Source: Luteitalea sp. TBR-22 (GTDB lineage: Bacteria > Acidobacteriota > Vicinamibacteria > Vicinamibacterales > Vicinamibacteraceae). Taken from it: DNA of 64,000 bases. Both the position numbers and the translations under genes were made by a program. Each line of letters starts with the position of its first letter. The first letter of the stretch is position 1. The stretch is taken from the NCBI RefSeq assembly GCF_016865485.1, contig NZ_AP024452.1, positions 1,572,501 to 1,636,500 on the forward strand. The letters are read 5' to 3'. Positions 1 to 10,979 of the stretch are shown here, in pieces. Below the pieces are notes generated by a model. It was not told where the DNA came from. It saw only the letters and a program-made list of their open reading frames with translations, and did no database searches.

Positions 1-969
1 GCCGCGGTTCGGGTCGTCGGCGGCCAGCTGCGACAGCAGCAGCTCGGCGTAGCCGGTCACGACCGTCATCATGTTGTTGACGTCGTGGGCCACCCCGCCG
101 GCCAGGCGACCCACCGCCTCGAGCTTCTGGGCCTCGCGCAGGCGCGTCTCGGCCTCGCGCGCCGCGTCCTCCTGGCGCCGCCGCAGCGACACGTCGCGGA
201 ACACCACCACGGCGCCGCGCGCGTCGGTGCCATCGGCAATCGGCGCCGCCGACAGCTCCACCACGCGCGGCTCGCCTTCACGCCGCAGGAGCTGGAGGGG
301 CTCGGCGATCACCTGCACCGCCTGCTGCGCGATGGCCTGCCGCGCCGGATCACGGACCGCGGCGCGGTCCTCCTCGCCGACCACCGGGAACACCTCGACG
401 ATGGGCCGCCCCTCGGCCTCCTGCCGCGTCCACCCGGTGATCTGTTCCGCGGCGGGATTGAGGAAGGTCACGGTGCCGTCGGCGTCGGTCGCGATCACCG
501 CATCGCCGATGCTGCTCAGGGTGGTCAGGAACCGCTGCTCGCTGGCCCGCAGATCGCGCTCGAGCCGGCACCGGTGCAGGGCCAGGCTCAGGGTGACGCG
601 CAGCTCGTGCTCCTGCAGCGGCTTGAGGATGTAACCGTAGGGACTGGCCGCCTTGGCGCGCTCCACCGTCATCTGGTCGGAGTGCGCGGTCAGGAACACG
701 ATGGGTGTGCCGAGCGTGCGGCTGATCTGCGTGGCGGCCTCGATGCCGTCCATCTCGCCCTTGAGCCGGATGTCCATCAGCACGAGGTCGGGGCGCGCCT
801 GCTGCGCCGCCACGATCGCCTGCTCGCCGCTGACGACCAGTCCCACGACGGTGGCGCCGATGCTCTCGAGCCGCTCGCGCAGCTCCTCGCCGAGCAGCCG
901 CTCGTCCTCGACGATGAGGATCCGGACGTCGAACCCGGTGGCGGTGGCGGTGGCGTGGGTGATGGGCAT
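1..969 (-). CDS. Hybrid sensor: receiver-PAS-histidine kinase (cut by left window edge)
   Basis: It reads leftward from an ATG at 969 and runs off the window, so about 323 residues are visible. Residues 15-130 form a response-regulator receiver with phospho-acceptor Asp66 ([10 protein letters not shown]) and conserved Lys116 (YILKPL). A PAS domain covers about 145-260. An H-box follows with His295 ([11 protein letters not shown]), the start of a HisKA domain; the ATPase domain must lie beyond the edge. The ATG directly abuts the TAA of the upstream MASE1 kinase gene, so the two are probably co-translated. A receiver placed first suggests this protein takes a phosphoryl group from that kinase and relays it (inference). 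No output DNA-binding domain is visible. Confidence 0.9.
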   Translation of the reverse strand, partial: MPITHATATATGFDVRILIVEDERLLGEELRERLESIGATVVGLVVSGEQAIVAAQQARPDLVLMDIRLKGEMDGIEAATQISRTLGTPIVFLTAHSDQMTVERAKAASPYGYILKPLQEHELRVTLSLALHRCRLERDLRASEQRFLTTLSSIGDAVIATDADGTVTFLNPAAEQITGWTRQEAEGRPIVEVFPVVGEEDRAAVRDPARQAIAQQAVQVIAEPLQLLRREGEPRVVELSAAPIADGTDARGAVVVFRDVSLRRRQEDAAREAETRLREAQKLEAVGRLAGGVAHDVNNMMTVVTGYAELLLSQLAADDPNRG

Positions 970-3096
970 TTATGCGGGTATCGGCGACGGGAGCGCGCCA
1001 GGGGCGGCCGCCCCCACGACGAGAGGGAAGGTCAGGCTGGTGCGGGTGCCGCGTTCCTGGCGCACGGTCGCGAGGCGGCCCTCGAGTTGCTCGGTGAGGG
1101 CCTGCATGAGGCGCATGCCCAGCGTCTGCGTCCGATCGGGGAGGAGGTCTTCGGGCACGCCGACGCCATTGTCCACGATCTCGATGCGCACCTCGCCGCT
1201 CCTGGCCAGGGCCTGCACGCGGAGCACCGGCGGCGCGCCGTCGACGAACGCGTGCTTGAAGGCGTTGGTCAGCACCTCGTTGAGTAGCAGGCCGCAGGGC
1301 ACCGCCTGGTCCAGCGACAGCCGGATCGGCGCGATCTCGCGCTCGATGCGCAGCCCCGGCAGCGTGCCGCGGTACACGTTGGCCAGGTGATCCACCAGCG
1401 AGTCGAGGTAGCGCGAGAAGTCCACCGCCGACAGGTCGTCGGACCGGTACAGCACCTCGTGGACCATCGCCATGCTGCGCACGCGCGACTCGCTCTCGCG
1501 GAACACCCGCACCGTGTCCGGGTCCTTCGCATACCGTTGCTGCAGGTAGAACAGGCTCGACATGACGGCCATGTTGTTCTTGACGCGGTGGTGGACCTCG
1601 CGCAGCAGCACTTCCTTCTCGCGCAGGTTGGTCGCCATCCGTCGCTCGACGGCCCGTTGCTCGGTCACGTCGCGCACCGTCGCGATGATGCGCAACTGCT
1701 CGCCGAGCCGGTACGGACTCAGCCCCACCTGCGCCGGGAACGTCTTGCCGTCGCTGCGCACCGCGGTCAGGTCGGGCCCGGGACCACGCGTCAGCATCGC
1801 CTGCGGGTCGGCGGCGTAGCGCTCGCGATAGGCCTGCACCGCGCGCCGGTCGGTCTCGGCGACCAGCATGTCGCTCGACTGCCCCAGCAACTGGTTGCGC
1901 GAGTAGCCGAACATCCACTCCAGCGCGCCGTTGACCTCGACGATCAGCCCCTCGTCGTCGACCACGACGATGCCTTCGGGGGTGGCGTCGAGCAGCATGC
2001 GCAGCGACAGCGCGGTCCGCTCACGCTCGCCGATCTCGTGGACGAGCACGCCGTTGGCCTCGGCGAGGGCCTCGTTGAGCAGGCGCGTCTGGAACTCCTG
2101 CCAGCGTCCCTGCTCGATGGCCAGGGCCAGCACCAGCGTCGCCATGCCGATCGTGGCCAGGTACCACTGCGTCACGACGACGCGCGCGTCGAGGTCGGGG
2201 TGGGTGAGCGCGAACGCCGCGCCGCCGGCCCCCGTGCCCGAGACGGCGACCAGCGACAGGCCCACCATGGCGAGCACCGCGCCGCGGACGCCGAAGCGTA
2301 CCGCGATCAGGATCGCGAACGGGATCACCTCGAAGGGCAGCGAGAGCAGCATCGGCGCCCGCACGATCCCGACGCCGTCGAAGAAGACCAGCACCGACAC
2401 GAGGGACATGGCCCCGAACGCGAGGATCGCCTCCGGCGCTCGGCCGGCCCGCTGGGCGCCGGGCGACGTGGGCACGTGGGGGCGCTTCCAGACCAGGGCT
2501 GCCGGGGCGAACAGCATGATGCCGACGGCGTGGCCCGACGACCACACGGTGAACACGTGCCACGCGTCCACCATGGACCCGCCCGCGCCGCGCACGAACA
2601 TCGCCGCGGCCGCCGCCGCCACCATGGAGCTCAGCGTCCCGACGGTGACCAGCGCGAACAGGTCCTGGGGGCTGTCGAACCGGACCAGGGCCGGCCGCAT
2701 CCGCATCAGCGTCCACGTCGCCAGTACGGCCTCGGCCACGCCCAGGCCCGACAAGGGCAGCGCCAGGGTCAACGGCACGCCGAGCAGGTGCTGCAGGAGC
2801 GCGGTCGTGCCCCAGGCCGCCCCGGCCATCGACCACCAGGCCGCCCGGGGCAACAGCAGGAGTGCGCCGACGAGCACGCCGGCGGCCGGCCAGAGGATGG
2901 CGATGGAGCCGGGCACGCTGAACAGCCGGAAGCCGGCCCAAGCGGCGACGCCGTAGATCCCGGTCGCGGTCAGGATCTGCAGCGGCAGGGGCACCGCGAC
3001 GACCCGGGGGCGGGCGGCGGGACCTGACGTGTAGGGCGACTCCTGACGGGCGGGGGGATGGGGCACGGGCGGATGGTATGCCGCGTGCCAATGCAA
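970..3096 (-). CDS. MASE1-PAS sensor histidine kinase of the HisKA_2/HWE type
   Basis: This is a 708-residue inner-membrane sensor kinase. Residues about 35-320 are a run of hydrophobic helices typical of MASE1 sensory domains. A PAS domain (about 355-470) reads TPEGIVVVDDEGLIVEVNGA. The phospho-acceptor region REVHHRVKNNMAVMSSL is the HisKA_2/HWE type rather than classical HisKA. The ATPase domain has the N-box LLLNEVLTNAFKHAF and a DNGVGVP G-box. These kinases often phosphorylate stand-alone or N-terminal receivers, which fits the receiver-first hybrid abutting it downstream. The ligand is unknown; MASE1 is a membrane sensor domain of undefined specificity. The first ATG is used, and no other start in the hydrophilic first 33 residues is clearly better. 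Confidence 0.92.
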   Translation of the reverse strand: MHWHAAYHPPVPHPPARQESPYTSGPAARPRVVAVPLPLQILTATGIYGVAAWAGFRLFSVPGSIAILWPAAGVLVGALLLLPRAAWWSMAGAAWGTTALLQHLLGVPLTLALPLSGLGVAEAVLATWTLMRMRPALVRFDSPQDLFALVTVGTLSSMVAAAAAAMFVRGAGGSMVDAWHVFTVWSSGHAVGIMLFAPAALVWKRPHVPTSPGAQRAGRAPEAILAFGAMSLVSVLVFFDGVGIVRAPMLLSLPFEVIPFAILIAVRFGVRGAVLAMVGLSLVAVSGTGAGGAAFALTHPDLDARVVVTQWYLATIGMATLVLALAIEQGRWQEFQTRLLNEALAEANGVLVHEIGERERTALSLRMLLDATPEGIVVVDDEGLIVEVNGALEWMFGYSRNQLLGQSSDMLVAETDRRAVQAYRERYAADPQAMLTRGPGPDLTAVRSDGKTFPAQVGLSPYRLGEQLRIIATVRDVTEQRAVERRMATNLREKEVLLREVHHRVKNNMAVMSSLFYLQQRYAKDPDTVRVFRESESRVRSMAMVHEVLYRSDDLSAVDFSRYLDSLVDHLANVYRGTLPGLRIEREIAPIRLSLDQAVPCGLLLNEVLTNAFKHAFVDGAPPVLRVQALARSGEVRIEIVDNGVGVPEDLLPDRTQTLGMRLMQALTEQLEGRLATVRQERGTRTSLTFPLVVGAAAPGALPSPIPA

Positions 3097-3226
3097 GAGG
3101 AACTCCAGCCATGGGCGGGCCGGAGCGGGCCACCTGCTCGGGAAAAGTGGCCGCAGGAGGCGAAGGCGACCCGGCCGGCGGGCGACAGGTGTCGGCCCGT
3201 CGATGCCGCGGTCGGCCGGCCGGCCG

Positions 3227-5350
<2,124 letters not shown>

Positions 5351-5354
<4 letters not shown>

Positions 5355-6349
5355 CCGGCGGCCTGCCCCCGGCCCTGCTCGAGGCCGTCGAGCGGGAGGT
5401 CGATGCGCGCCCGGCGGCGCGGGTCGCTGCCGCCGCTGCCGCGCTCAGCGAGGACTACGCGGGTGGGCGCCCGTCGGCCATCGACGACGATGCGTGGCAC
5501 GCCGCGTACCTTGCGGTGCGCCTGCCCGCCACGTATGCGGCCGTCGCGGCGACCCTCGGCATGGTGCCGCCGGAGATGCGGGCCGGCGTGCGGGATCTGC
5601 TGGATCTCGGCGCGGGGCCAGGCACCGCCACGTGGGCGGCCCTGGCCGCGTGCGCGGACCTGAAGGCCGTGACGCAGGTCGACCGCAGCGCCGCGCTGCT
5701 GGCCATCGGGACGCGCCTCGCACCGGCGGCGGTCGAGGGCCGCGACGTTGCGCTGGCCTCGCGCGTCGCCGACATCGGGGCGTCGACCGCGTGGCCGGCG
5801 GCCGACCTCGTGGTCAGCGCGTTCACGCAGGGCGAACTGGCGGGCCCGGCGCGGGCCCGCCTCGTGCTCGGCGCCTGGGCAGCATCACGCCACCTGCTGG
5901 TGCTCGTGGAGCCGGGGACCCCGGTCGGCTTCGCGCACCTGGCGGAGGCGCGGACGACGCTGCTGGGCGCGGGGGCGCAGATGGTGGCGCCGTGCCCGCA
6001 TGCGGGCCCCTGCCCGGTGCGCGAGGCGGCCGGCCGCGACTGGTGTCACTTCAGCGTGCGGCTGCCGCGGACGCGGCGGCATCGACAGCTGAAGGGCGGG
6101 ACGCTGGGGTACGAGGACGAGAAGTTCGCGTGCCTGGCCGTGGCACGGACGGCGGCGGCGCCGGCAGCTGCCCGGGTGCTGCGGCACCCGCGGGTCTCGA
6201 AGGGGCAGATCAGCCTCGACCTGTGCACGGCCGACGGCCTGCGCCGCGAGGTGGTGACGCGCCGCGACGCGTGGTGGCGCGCGGCGCGCAAGGCGACGTG
6301 GGGCGATGCCTGGGACCGGGACACCGCCCCTGCCGATACCGACGACTAG
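5351..6349 (+). CDS. Rsm22/METTL17-family small-ribosomal-subunit methyltransferase-like protein
   Basis: About 332 residues. A class I SAM-binding fold is visible as LLDLGAGPGTATWAAL, followed by VTQVDRSAALLAIG and DLVVSAFTQGEL. The C-terminal half has the family's Cys pattern: C-x5-C (CPHAGPC), a third Cys in DWCHFSVRLPR and a fourth in EKFACLAVAR. In mitochondrial METTL17/Rsm22 four equivalent cysteines bind a 4Fe-4S cluster. The conserved ending RVSKGQISLDLC is also present. The family assists small-subunit ribosome assembly. No ATG, GTG or TTG lies at the expected N-terminus; CTG at 5351, 10 nt after a GGAGG, overlaps the preceding stop by 4 nt and fits the family length. The next GTG (5516) would remove about 55 residues. 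The start is therefore tentative. Confidence 0.8.
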
Positions 6350-6867
6350 CGGCCCTCGCTCGAGGGCGGCACGATGCCCTTGAGGCGCATGTAGGTCACC
6401 ATGTTGCCGTAGTGCTCCATGTTGTGCGAGTTGTTGAAGGCGAACACGGCGAGGCGCGGCGTCGGGCCGGTGAAGAACTTGATCTCCTCGTGCACGTTGG
6501 CCGCGGTCAGCTTGCCGATGGCGGTCTCGCAATAGGCGAGCGACTCGCCGAGCGCCTTCTCGAGCGCGGCCTTGCCGGTGACGGTCTTCTCGATGTTGCC
6601 GGGCGCCGGGCTCTTCTCGCCGATCGCCGTCGAACAGATCATGTAGTTGGCGTTGGCCACGTGCCCCACCAACTCGCCGAAGCTGCGCACCTCGGGGGTG
6701 GGCTTGAAGGCGTAGTCGGCCTCGGCCACCTTGGCGGCCGACTTCACGAGGTTTCCCTTCACCATGGCGTGCTGGGCCTTGATTGCGGCCACCATGGGGT
6801 TGTCCTGGGCCGCCGCGAGCGCCGCAGTGCCGAGCACGATCGCCATCGCCATCGCCGTACGCATCAT
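6346..6867 (-). CDS. Exported DinB-family protein
   Basis: This 173-residue protein starts with a clear signal peptide (MMRTAMAMAIVLGTAALAAA, cleavage before QDNPM). The mature part is a four-helix DinB/YfiT-like bundle with conserved segments FGELVGHVANANYMICS and FAFNNSHNMEHYGNMVTYMR. Two of the usual metal-binding histidines (HVANANY, HNMEHYGNM) are visible. DinB proteins are thiol-transferase or hydrolase-like metalloproteins; exported versions are common in acidobacteria and their substrates are unknown. The gene converges with the Rsm22-like gene and the two stop codons share one CTAG: TAG read from either strand ends each gene. Confidence 0.85.
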   Translation of the reverse strand: MMRTAMAMAIVLGTAALAAAQDNPMVAAIKAQHAMVKGNLVKSAAKVAEADYAFKPTPEVRSFGELVGHVANANYMICSTAIGEKSPAPGNIEKTVTGKAALEKALGESLAYCETAIGKLTAANVHEEIKFFTGPTPRLAVFAFNNSHNMEHYGNMVTYMRLKGIVPPSSEGR

Positions 6868-6996
6868 GTGTGTCCGTCCTCCCGATCGCCCGACATGGAC
6901 GAGCCGGAGGCATTGTACCGAAGCCTCCAAGCACGTCCGTTGACGTCTGCTAGGATTGACGAACCTGTGAGCAATCCCTTCCGAAAGGATTCGTGC

Positions 6997-7575
6997 ATGA
7001 CCGGTGGGTTCAGGGCAGTCCTCCTCGGCGCGGCCATCGTGACCGCGCTGTCGTGCTCGACCGGCGCCGCGGCGCTCGACGGGATGCAGGCGCCGAGCTC
7101 GCCCCTGCAGACCGAGCGCCGTCCCGACGTGATCTTCGTGCCCACCCGCGAAGTGGTGATCGACGCCATGCTGAAGGCGGCCAAGGTGACGCCGGCCGAC
7201 GTGGTGTACGACCTCGGCTGCGGCGACGGGCGCATCGTCGTCGCGGCAGCCAAGCTCGGGGCCCGCGCCGTCGGCATCGACATCGACCCGCAGCGCATCA
7301 AGGAAGCCAACGAGAACGCCGCCAAGCATGGCGTGACGGGCAAGGCGACCTTCCGCCAGGAAGACCTGTTCGAGGCCGACATCCGGGAGGCGACGGTGGT
7401 CACGCTCTACCTGCTGCCGAGCCTCAACGTGAAGCTCCGGCCGCGCCTGCTCGAACAGCTCAAGCCGGGGACCCGCATCGTCTCGCACGACTTCGACATG
7501 GGCGACTGGGCGCCCGAGGAGACCATCGAGGTCGACGGCAAGACCGTCTACCTCTGGACGGTGCCGAAGAAGTAG
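6997..7575 (+). CDS. Exported SAM-dependent methyltransferase
   Basis: This 192-residue protein starts at ATG 6997, preceded at a good distance by AAAGGA. Residues 1-24 look like a signal peptide (GFRAVLLGAAIVTALSCSTG). The rest is a class I methyltransferase: motif I VVYDLGCGDGRIVVAAA, the acidic loop AVGIDIDPQRI, then FRQEDLF and VVTLYLLPSLNVKLRP. The VPTREVVIDAMLKAAKVTP lead-in is typical of small stand-alone methyltransferases close to the ATPSc-KMT/FAM173 type. That family methylates lysine in ATP-synthase c-subunits in mitochondria. The predicted export of an enzyme needing SAM is odd; the hydrophobic N-terminus may instead be a membrane anchor. Confidence 0.85.
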   Translation: MTGGFRAVLLGAAIVTALSCSTGAAALDGMQAPSSPLQTERRPDVIFVPTREVVIDAMLKAAKVTPADVVYDLGCGDGRIVVAAAKLGARAVGIDIDPQRIKEANENAAKHGVTGKATFRQEDLFEADIREATVVTLYLLPSLNVKLRPRLLEQLKPGTRIVSHDFDMGDWAPEETIEVDGKTVYLWTVPKK

Positions 7576-7588
7576 CGTCGCTGGCGAG

Positions 7589-9904
7589 TCAGGGCCGGCT
7601 GGCCGGGGCCGCGAGCTGGCCGTCAGCCAACCGCACCAGCGTCTCCACCAGCAGGCCGGGCTCGACCGGCTTGGCCAGGTGCGCCAGGAAGCCCGCCTCG
7701 AGCGCGCGCTGCCGGTCGTCGGCGCGCGCCAGGCCGCTCAGCGCGATCGCCGGCACCGCGCCGCCGCCGATCGCGGCCAGCAGCGCGAACCCGTCGCGGG
7801 TCGGCATGCTGAGGTCGCTCACCAGGATGCGCGCCGGACGTTCCGCCCACAGCGCTTCCGCTTCCCGCGCCGAGCGCGCCGTGCGCACCAGGGCGCCCTC
7901 GCGCTCGAGCACGAACGCGATCAGCTCCACCGTGTCGGCGTGATCGTCGACGACGAGGATGTCGACGCCGGCCAAACGCTTGTGCAGGCGCGCCTGGCGG
8001 GCCACGTCGGCGCGCGGCGCCGGGGCGTCGGCCCGACGCTCGTGCGCCAGCGGCAGTCGCGCCACGAAGCTGGAGCCCCTGCCCCGGCCCTCGGAGCTGG
8101 CCGAGATGCTGCCGCCGAGGTGCTCCACGATGTACCGGGTGATGGACAGGCCGAGCCCGAGCCCTTCGTGCTCGCGGGTGGAGCTGGTGTCGGCCTGCTG
8201 GAAGCGCTCGAAGATCGACGGCAGCAGTGAAGGGTCGATGCCCTCGCCCGTGTCGCAGACCTCGAGTCTGGCCTGCCCCTGATCCAACCCGCACGCCACG
8301 TGCACCGAGCCGCCCGCCGGCGTGAACTTCACCGCATTGGTGAACAGGTTGGAGATCACCTGGCGCACGCGTTCCCGATCGGCGACGACGAAGGGATCCC
8401 CACTCACCTCCAGCGACACCTCGAGCCCCTTGTCGGCAGCCAGCGGGCGCAACTCGTCGACGGTCTCGCGGACGACGCTGGCCAGCGGCAGGGTGCTCAG
8501 GTGGAAGACCAGCTTGCCGGAGACGATGCGGGAGACGTCCAGCATGTCGTTGATCAGCTGCGTCTGCTGACGGAGGTTGCGCTCGATCGTGTCGAGCGCG
8601 CGCCCGACGTGGGTCGCGTCCAGGGGCCCGGTCCGCAGCACCTGCACCCAGCCGAGCACCGACTGCATCGGCGACCGGAGCTCGTGCGACAGCACCGCGA
8701 GGAACTCGTCCTTGGCGCGGCTGGACCGCTCGGCGGCCTCGCGCGACGCCTCGGCGGCCTCGAGCAGCAGCTGCCGCTCGGCGATGCGCTCGCGCAGGTC
8801 CTGGTTCAGCGCCCGGATGCGCTCCTCGGTGGCGCGCTGGGGCGTGACGTCCTGCATCACGCCCTGCACCAGCACGAGCTCGCCCACGGCGTCGAAGAGC
8901 AGACGGCCGCGGTCCTCGATCCACACGGGACCCTCGCGGCCCTGCAGGAACGCCTCCGACAGGCGGTACTGCGACTGGTACTGCCCGTCGGCCGAGCGCG
9001 ACGCCTCGCGGATGCGGGCGACGTGGGCCGGCCGATCGTCGGGGTGGATCAGCGCCGTGCCTTCCTCGCGATTGGTGGGCAACTGGTCGGCCGGGATGCC
9101 GAGCACGTCACTGGCCGACGCGCCGTAGCGCACCCGATCGGCGCGCGGGTCGTACTCCCATGCGGCCATGCGCGCCGAGGCCAGCGCCCGGTGCAGCCGC
9201 TCCTGGTGGCTCAGCGCCTGTTCGCGCAGTTGCCGGGCCTCGGTGACGTCGCGGAACACCACCGAGATGCCCTCGGCGGTCGGCGACACATGGAGCTGCG
9301 ACCACCCGCCCGGGCGCAACACGGTGGGCAGTTCGACCGTCACCGGCACGCGCTGCTCCATGACTTCGCGGTAGTAGTGCTCGAGCGGTGTCCCGAGCGC
9401 CTGGGGGAACACGTCCCAGCAGACGCGCCCGATCAGCTCGTCCTCGCGGCGGCCGAAGTAGCGCTGCGCTGCGTCGTTGACGTAGGTGTACCGCCACGAG
9501 AAGTCGACGGCCACGAAGCCGTCGGTGATGCTGTCGAGCACCGTCTGGACGCGGTGCTCGGCGCGTTCGGCCCGCAGGCGCGCCTGTCCGGTGAGATGGG
9601 TGAGCCAGACAATCGACCCGCCGACGATCAGGAAGACGAGGAAGGGCAGGAGCGCGAGCGGAGCGTGGGCGGCGCCGGGCACCCAGAGCCAGGCGCTGGC
9701 CGCGGCCGACAGCATGAGGGCGACGATGCCCGGGCCGAGCCCGCCGACCAGCGCCGCGAGGACGATCGCGCCATAGAAGGGGCCGAACGTCGTGCTGCGC
9801 GGCTCGGCGCCGAGGGCGAGCAGGCCCAGGCGACAGAGCACCGCGCCCGCGACGAACAGCACGGCGATGCCATATCGGCCGACGGGAGACGCGAGGCGCA
9901 CCAT
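7589..9904 (-). CDS. Membrane hybrid histidine kinase with two PAS domains and a C-terminal receiver
   Basis: About 771 residues from ATG 9904; a TTG at 9982 would add 26 low-complexity residues and sit 6 nt after the upstream stop. An N-terminal DUF4118/KdpD-like membrane region is followed by two PAS/PAC units (FVAVDFSWRYTYVNDAAQRY; VRYGASASDVLGIPADQLPT). HisKA has the H-box FLAVLSHELRSPMQ. HATPase has NLFTNAVKFTP and GLGLGLSITRYIVEH. A receiver ends the protein (LVVDDHADTVEL, VSDLSMPTRDG, LAKPVEPG). It probably passes phosphate through its own receiver to an unlinked regulator. It lies downstream of the EamA transporter gene in the same orientation. Confidence 0.9.
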   Translation of the reverse strand: MVRLASPVGRYGIAVLFVAGAVLCRLGLLALGAEPRSTTFGPFYGAIVLAALVGGLGPGIVALMLSAAASAWLWVPGAAHAPLALLPFLVFLIVGGSIVWLTHLTGQARLRAERAEHRVQTVLDSITDGFVAVDFSWRYTYVNDAAQRYFGRREDELIGRVCWDVFPQALGTPLEHYYREVMEQRVPVTVELPTVLRPGGWSQLHVSPTAEGISVVFRDVTEARQLREQALSHQERLHRALASARMAAWEYDPRADRVRYGASASDVLGIPADQLPTNREEGTALIHPDDRPAHVARIREASRSADGQYQSQYRLSEAFLQGREGPVWIEDRGRLLFDAVGELVLVQGVMQDVTPQRATEERIRALNQDLRERIAERQLLLEAAEASREAAERSSRAKDEFLAVLSHELRSPMQSVLGWVQVLRTGPLDATHVGRALDTIERNLRQQTQLINDMLDVSRIVSGKLVFHLSTLPLASVVRETVDELRPLAADKGLEVSLEVSGDPFVVADRERVRQVISNLFTNAVKFTPAGGSVHVACGLDQGQARLEVCDTGEGIDPSLLPSIFERFQQADTSSTREHEGLGLGLSITRYIVEHLGGSISASSEGRGRGSSFVARLPLAHERRADAPAPRADVARQARLHKRLAGVDILVVDDHADTVELIAFVLEREGALVRTARSAREAEALWAERPARILVSDLSMPTRDGFALLAAIGGGAVPAIALSGLARADDRQRALEAGFLAHLAKPVEPGLLVETLVRLADGQLAAPASRP

Positions 9905-9988
9905 GCGTGACGGGGGCCGGGTGGCGGCGGGAGGCGCTCCCGGGAGTTCATCCGACGCGACCGGGGGAGTCAAGCTCAGCAAGAAGGA

Positions 9989-10840
9989 TCAGCCGTGCGC
10001 AGCAACCGGCGCGGGCCGCCAGGCACGCGCCGTGGTGGCCACCAGCACGAGGCCGCCGCCGAGGCTGCCCAGCAGCCCGGGAGTTTCGCCGTGGACCAGG
10101 AACGTCCACAACGGATTGAGCGCCGGCTCGAGGAGCAACAGCAGCGACGCCTCGAGGGCCGGGAGCTTGCCGATGCCCCGCGTGAGCAGCACGTACGACA
10201 GCCCGAGCTGGAAGCACCCGAGATACCCGATGACCGCCCAGTCCACGGGGCGTGCGCCCACCACGGGGAACGCCAGCGGCGCGCAGAGCAGGAACGCCAA
10301 GACGTTGCCGTAGAAGGTCGCCGTCATGGCGCCGCGGAGGCCTTCGTCGCGGGAGATGTGCCGGACGCCGACCAGGACCAGGGCCCACGTGACGCCGCTC
10401 GCCGTGGCGATCACGTTGCCGAGCACGGGATTGGGGGCCGTGGTCGAGGGCGCGACCGAGCCGGCGAACAGCAGCACGAGCCCGATGCCGACGACCACCA
10501 GGAACGGGAGGTCGCTGGCGTGCATCCGCTCGCCGAGCAGCCATGGTCCCAGCAACACGAGGTACAGGGGGGCGGCGGCCTGCAGGAACACGGCATGTGC
10601 CGACGTCGTGAGCTTGTTGGCGACGATGAACGTGATGAAGGTGACCGCGATGATCAGGCCGACGCCCAGCGTGCGCCAGGTCGGGCGGAGATGGATGCGG
10701 GCCACCAGCAGCAGGAACACGGCCGCGACCGCCGAACGGAAGCCGGCCACCTGCCAGGAAGTCAGTGTCGTCGCCTTCACGACCATGCCCGCGGTGGAGA
10801 AGAGCACGGCGGCGATCAGCACTTGCAGGCGTCCACTCAT
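9989..10840 (-). CDS. EamA-family (DMT superfamily) transporter
   Basis: This 283-residue protein is almost wholly hydrophobic, with about ten membrane helices in two repeats of the EamA fold. Recognisable pieces are RLQVLIAAVLFSTAGMVVKA at the N-terminus, AAAPLYLVLLGPWLLGERM at the end of the first half and LLLLEPALNPLWTFLVHGE near the end of the second. The DMT superfamily exports or imports small metabolites; the RhtA/YdcZ-like size suggests amino-acid or metabolite efflux, but the substrate cannot be read from sequence. The start ATG is at 10840. Confidence 0.9.
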   Translation of the reverse strand: MSGRLQVLIAAVLFSTAGMVVKATTLTSWQVAGFRSAVAAVFLLLVARIHLRPTWRTLGVGLIIAVTFITFIVANKLTTSAHAVFLQAAAPLYLVLLGPWLLGERMHASDLPFLVVVGIGLVLLFAGSVAPSTTAPNPVLGNVIATASGVTWALVLVGVRHISRDEGLRGAMTATFYGNVLAFLLCAPLAFPVVGARPVDWAVIGYLGCFQLGLSYVLLTRGIGKLPALEASLLLLLEPALNPLWTFLVHGETPGLLGSLGGGLVLVATTARAWRPAPVAAHG

Positions 10841-10979
10841 CGGGGCGGGATCGTATCAGGGTCACGTGAACGTCGGCCGCGCCCAGCCACTAGCCCCCAG
10901 CCTCTATCCCCCCGCTTCATTCACATGAGCCGATGATCGGTCGCTCCCGCCGGCCACGCGGGTGTGGTGAAATGCGCGC

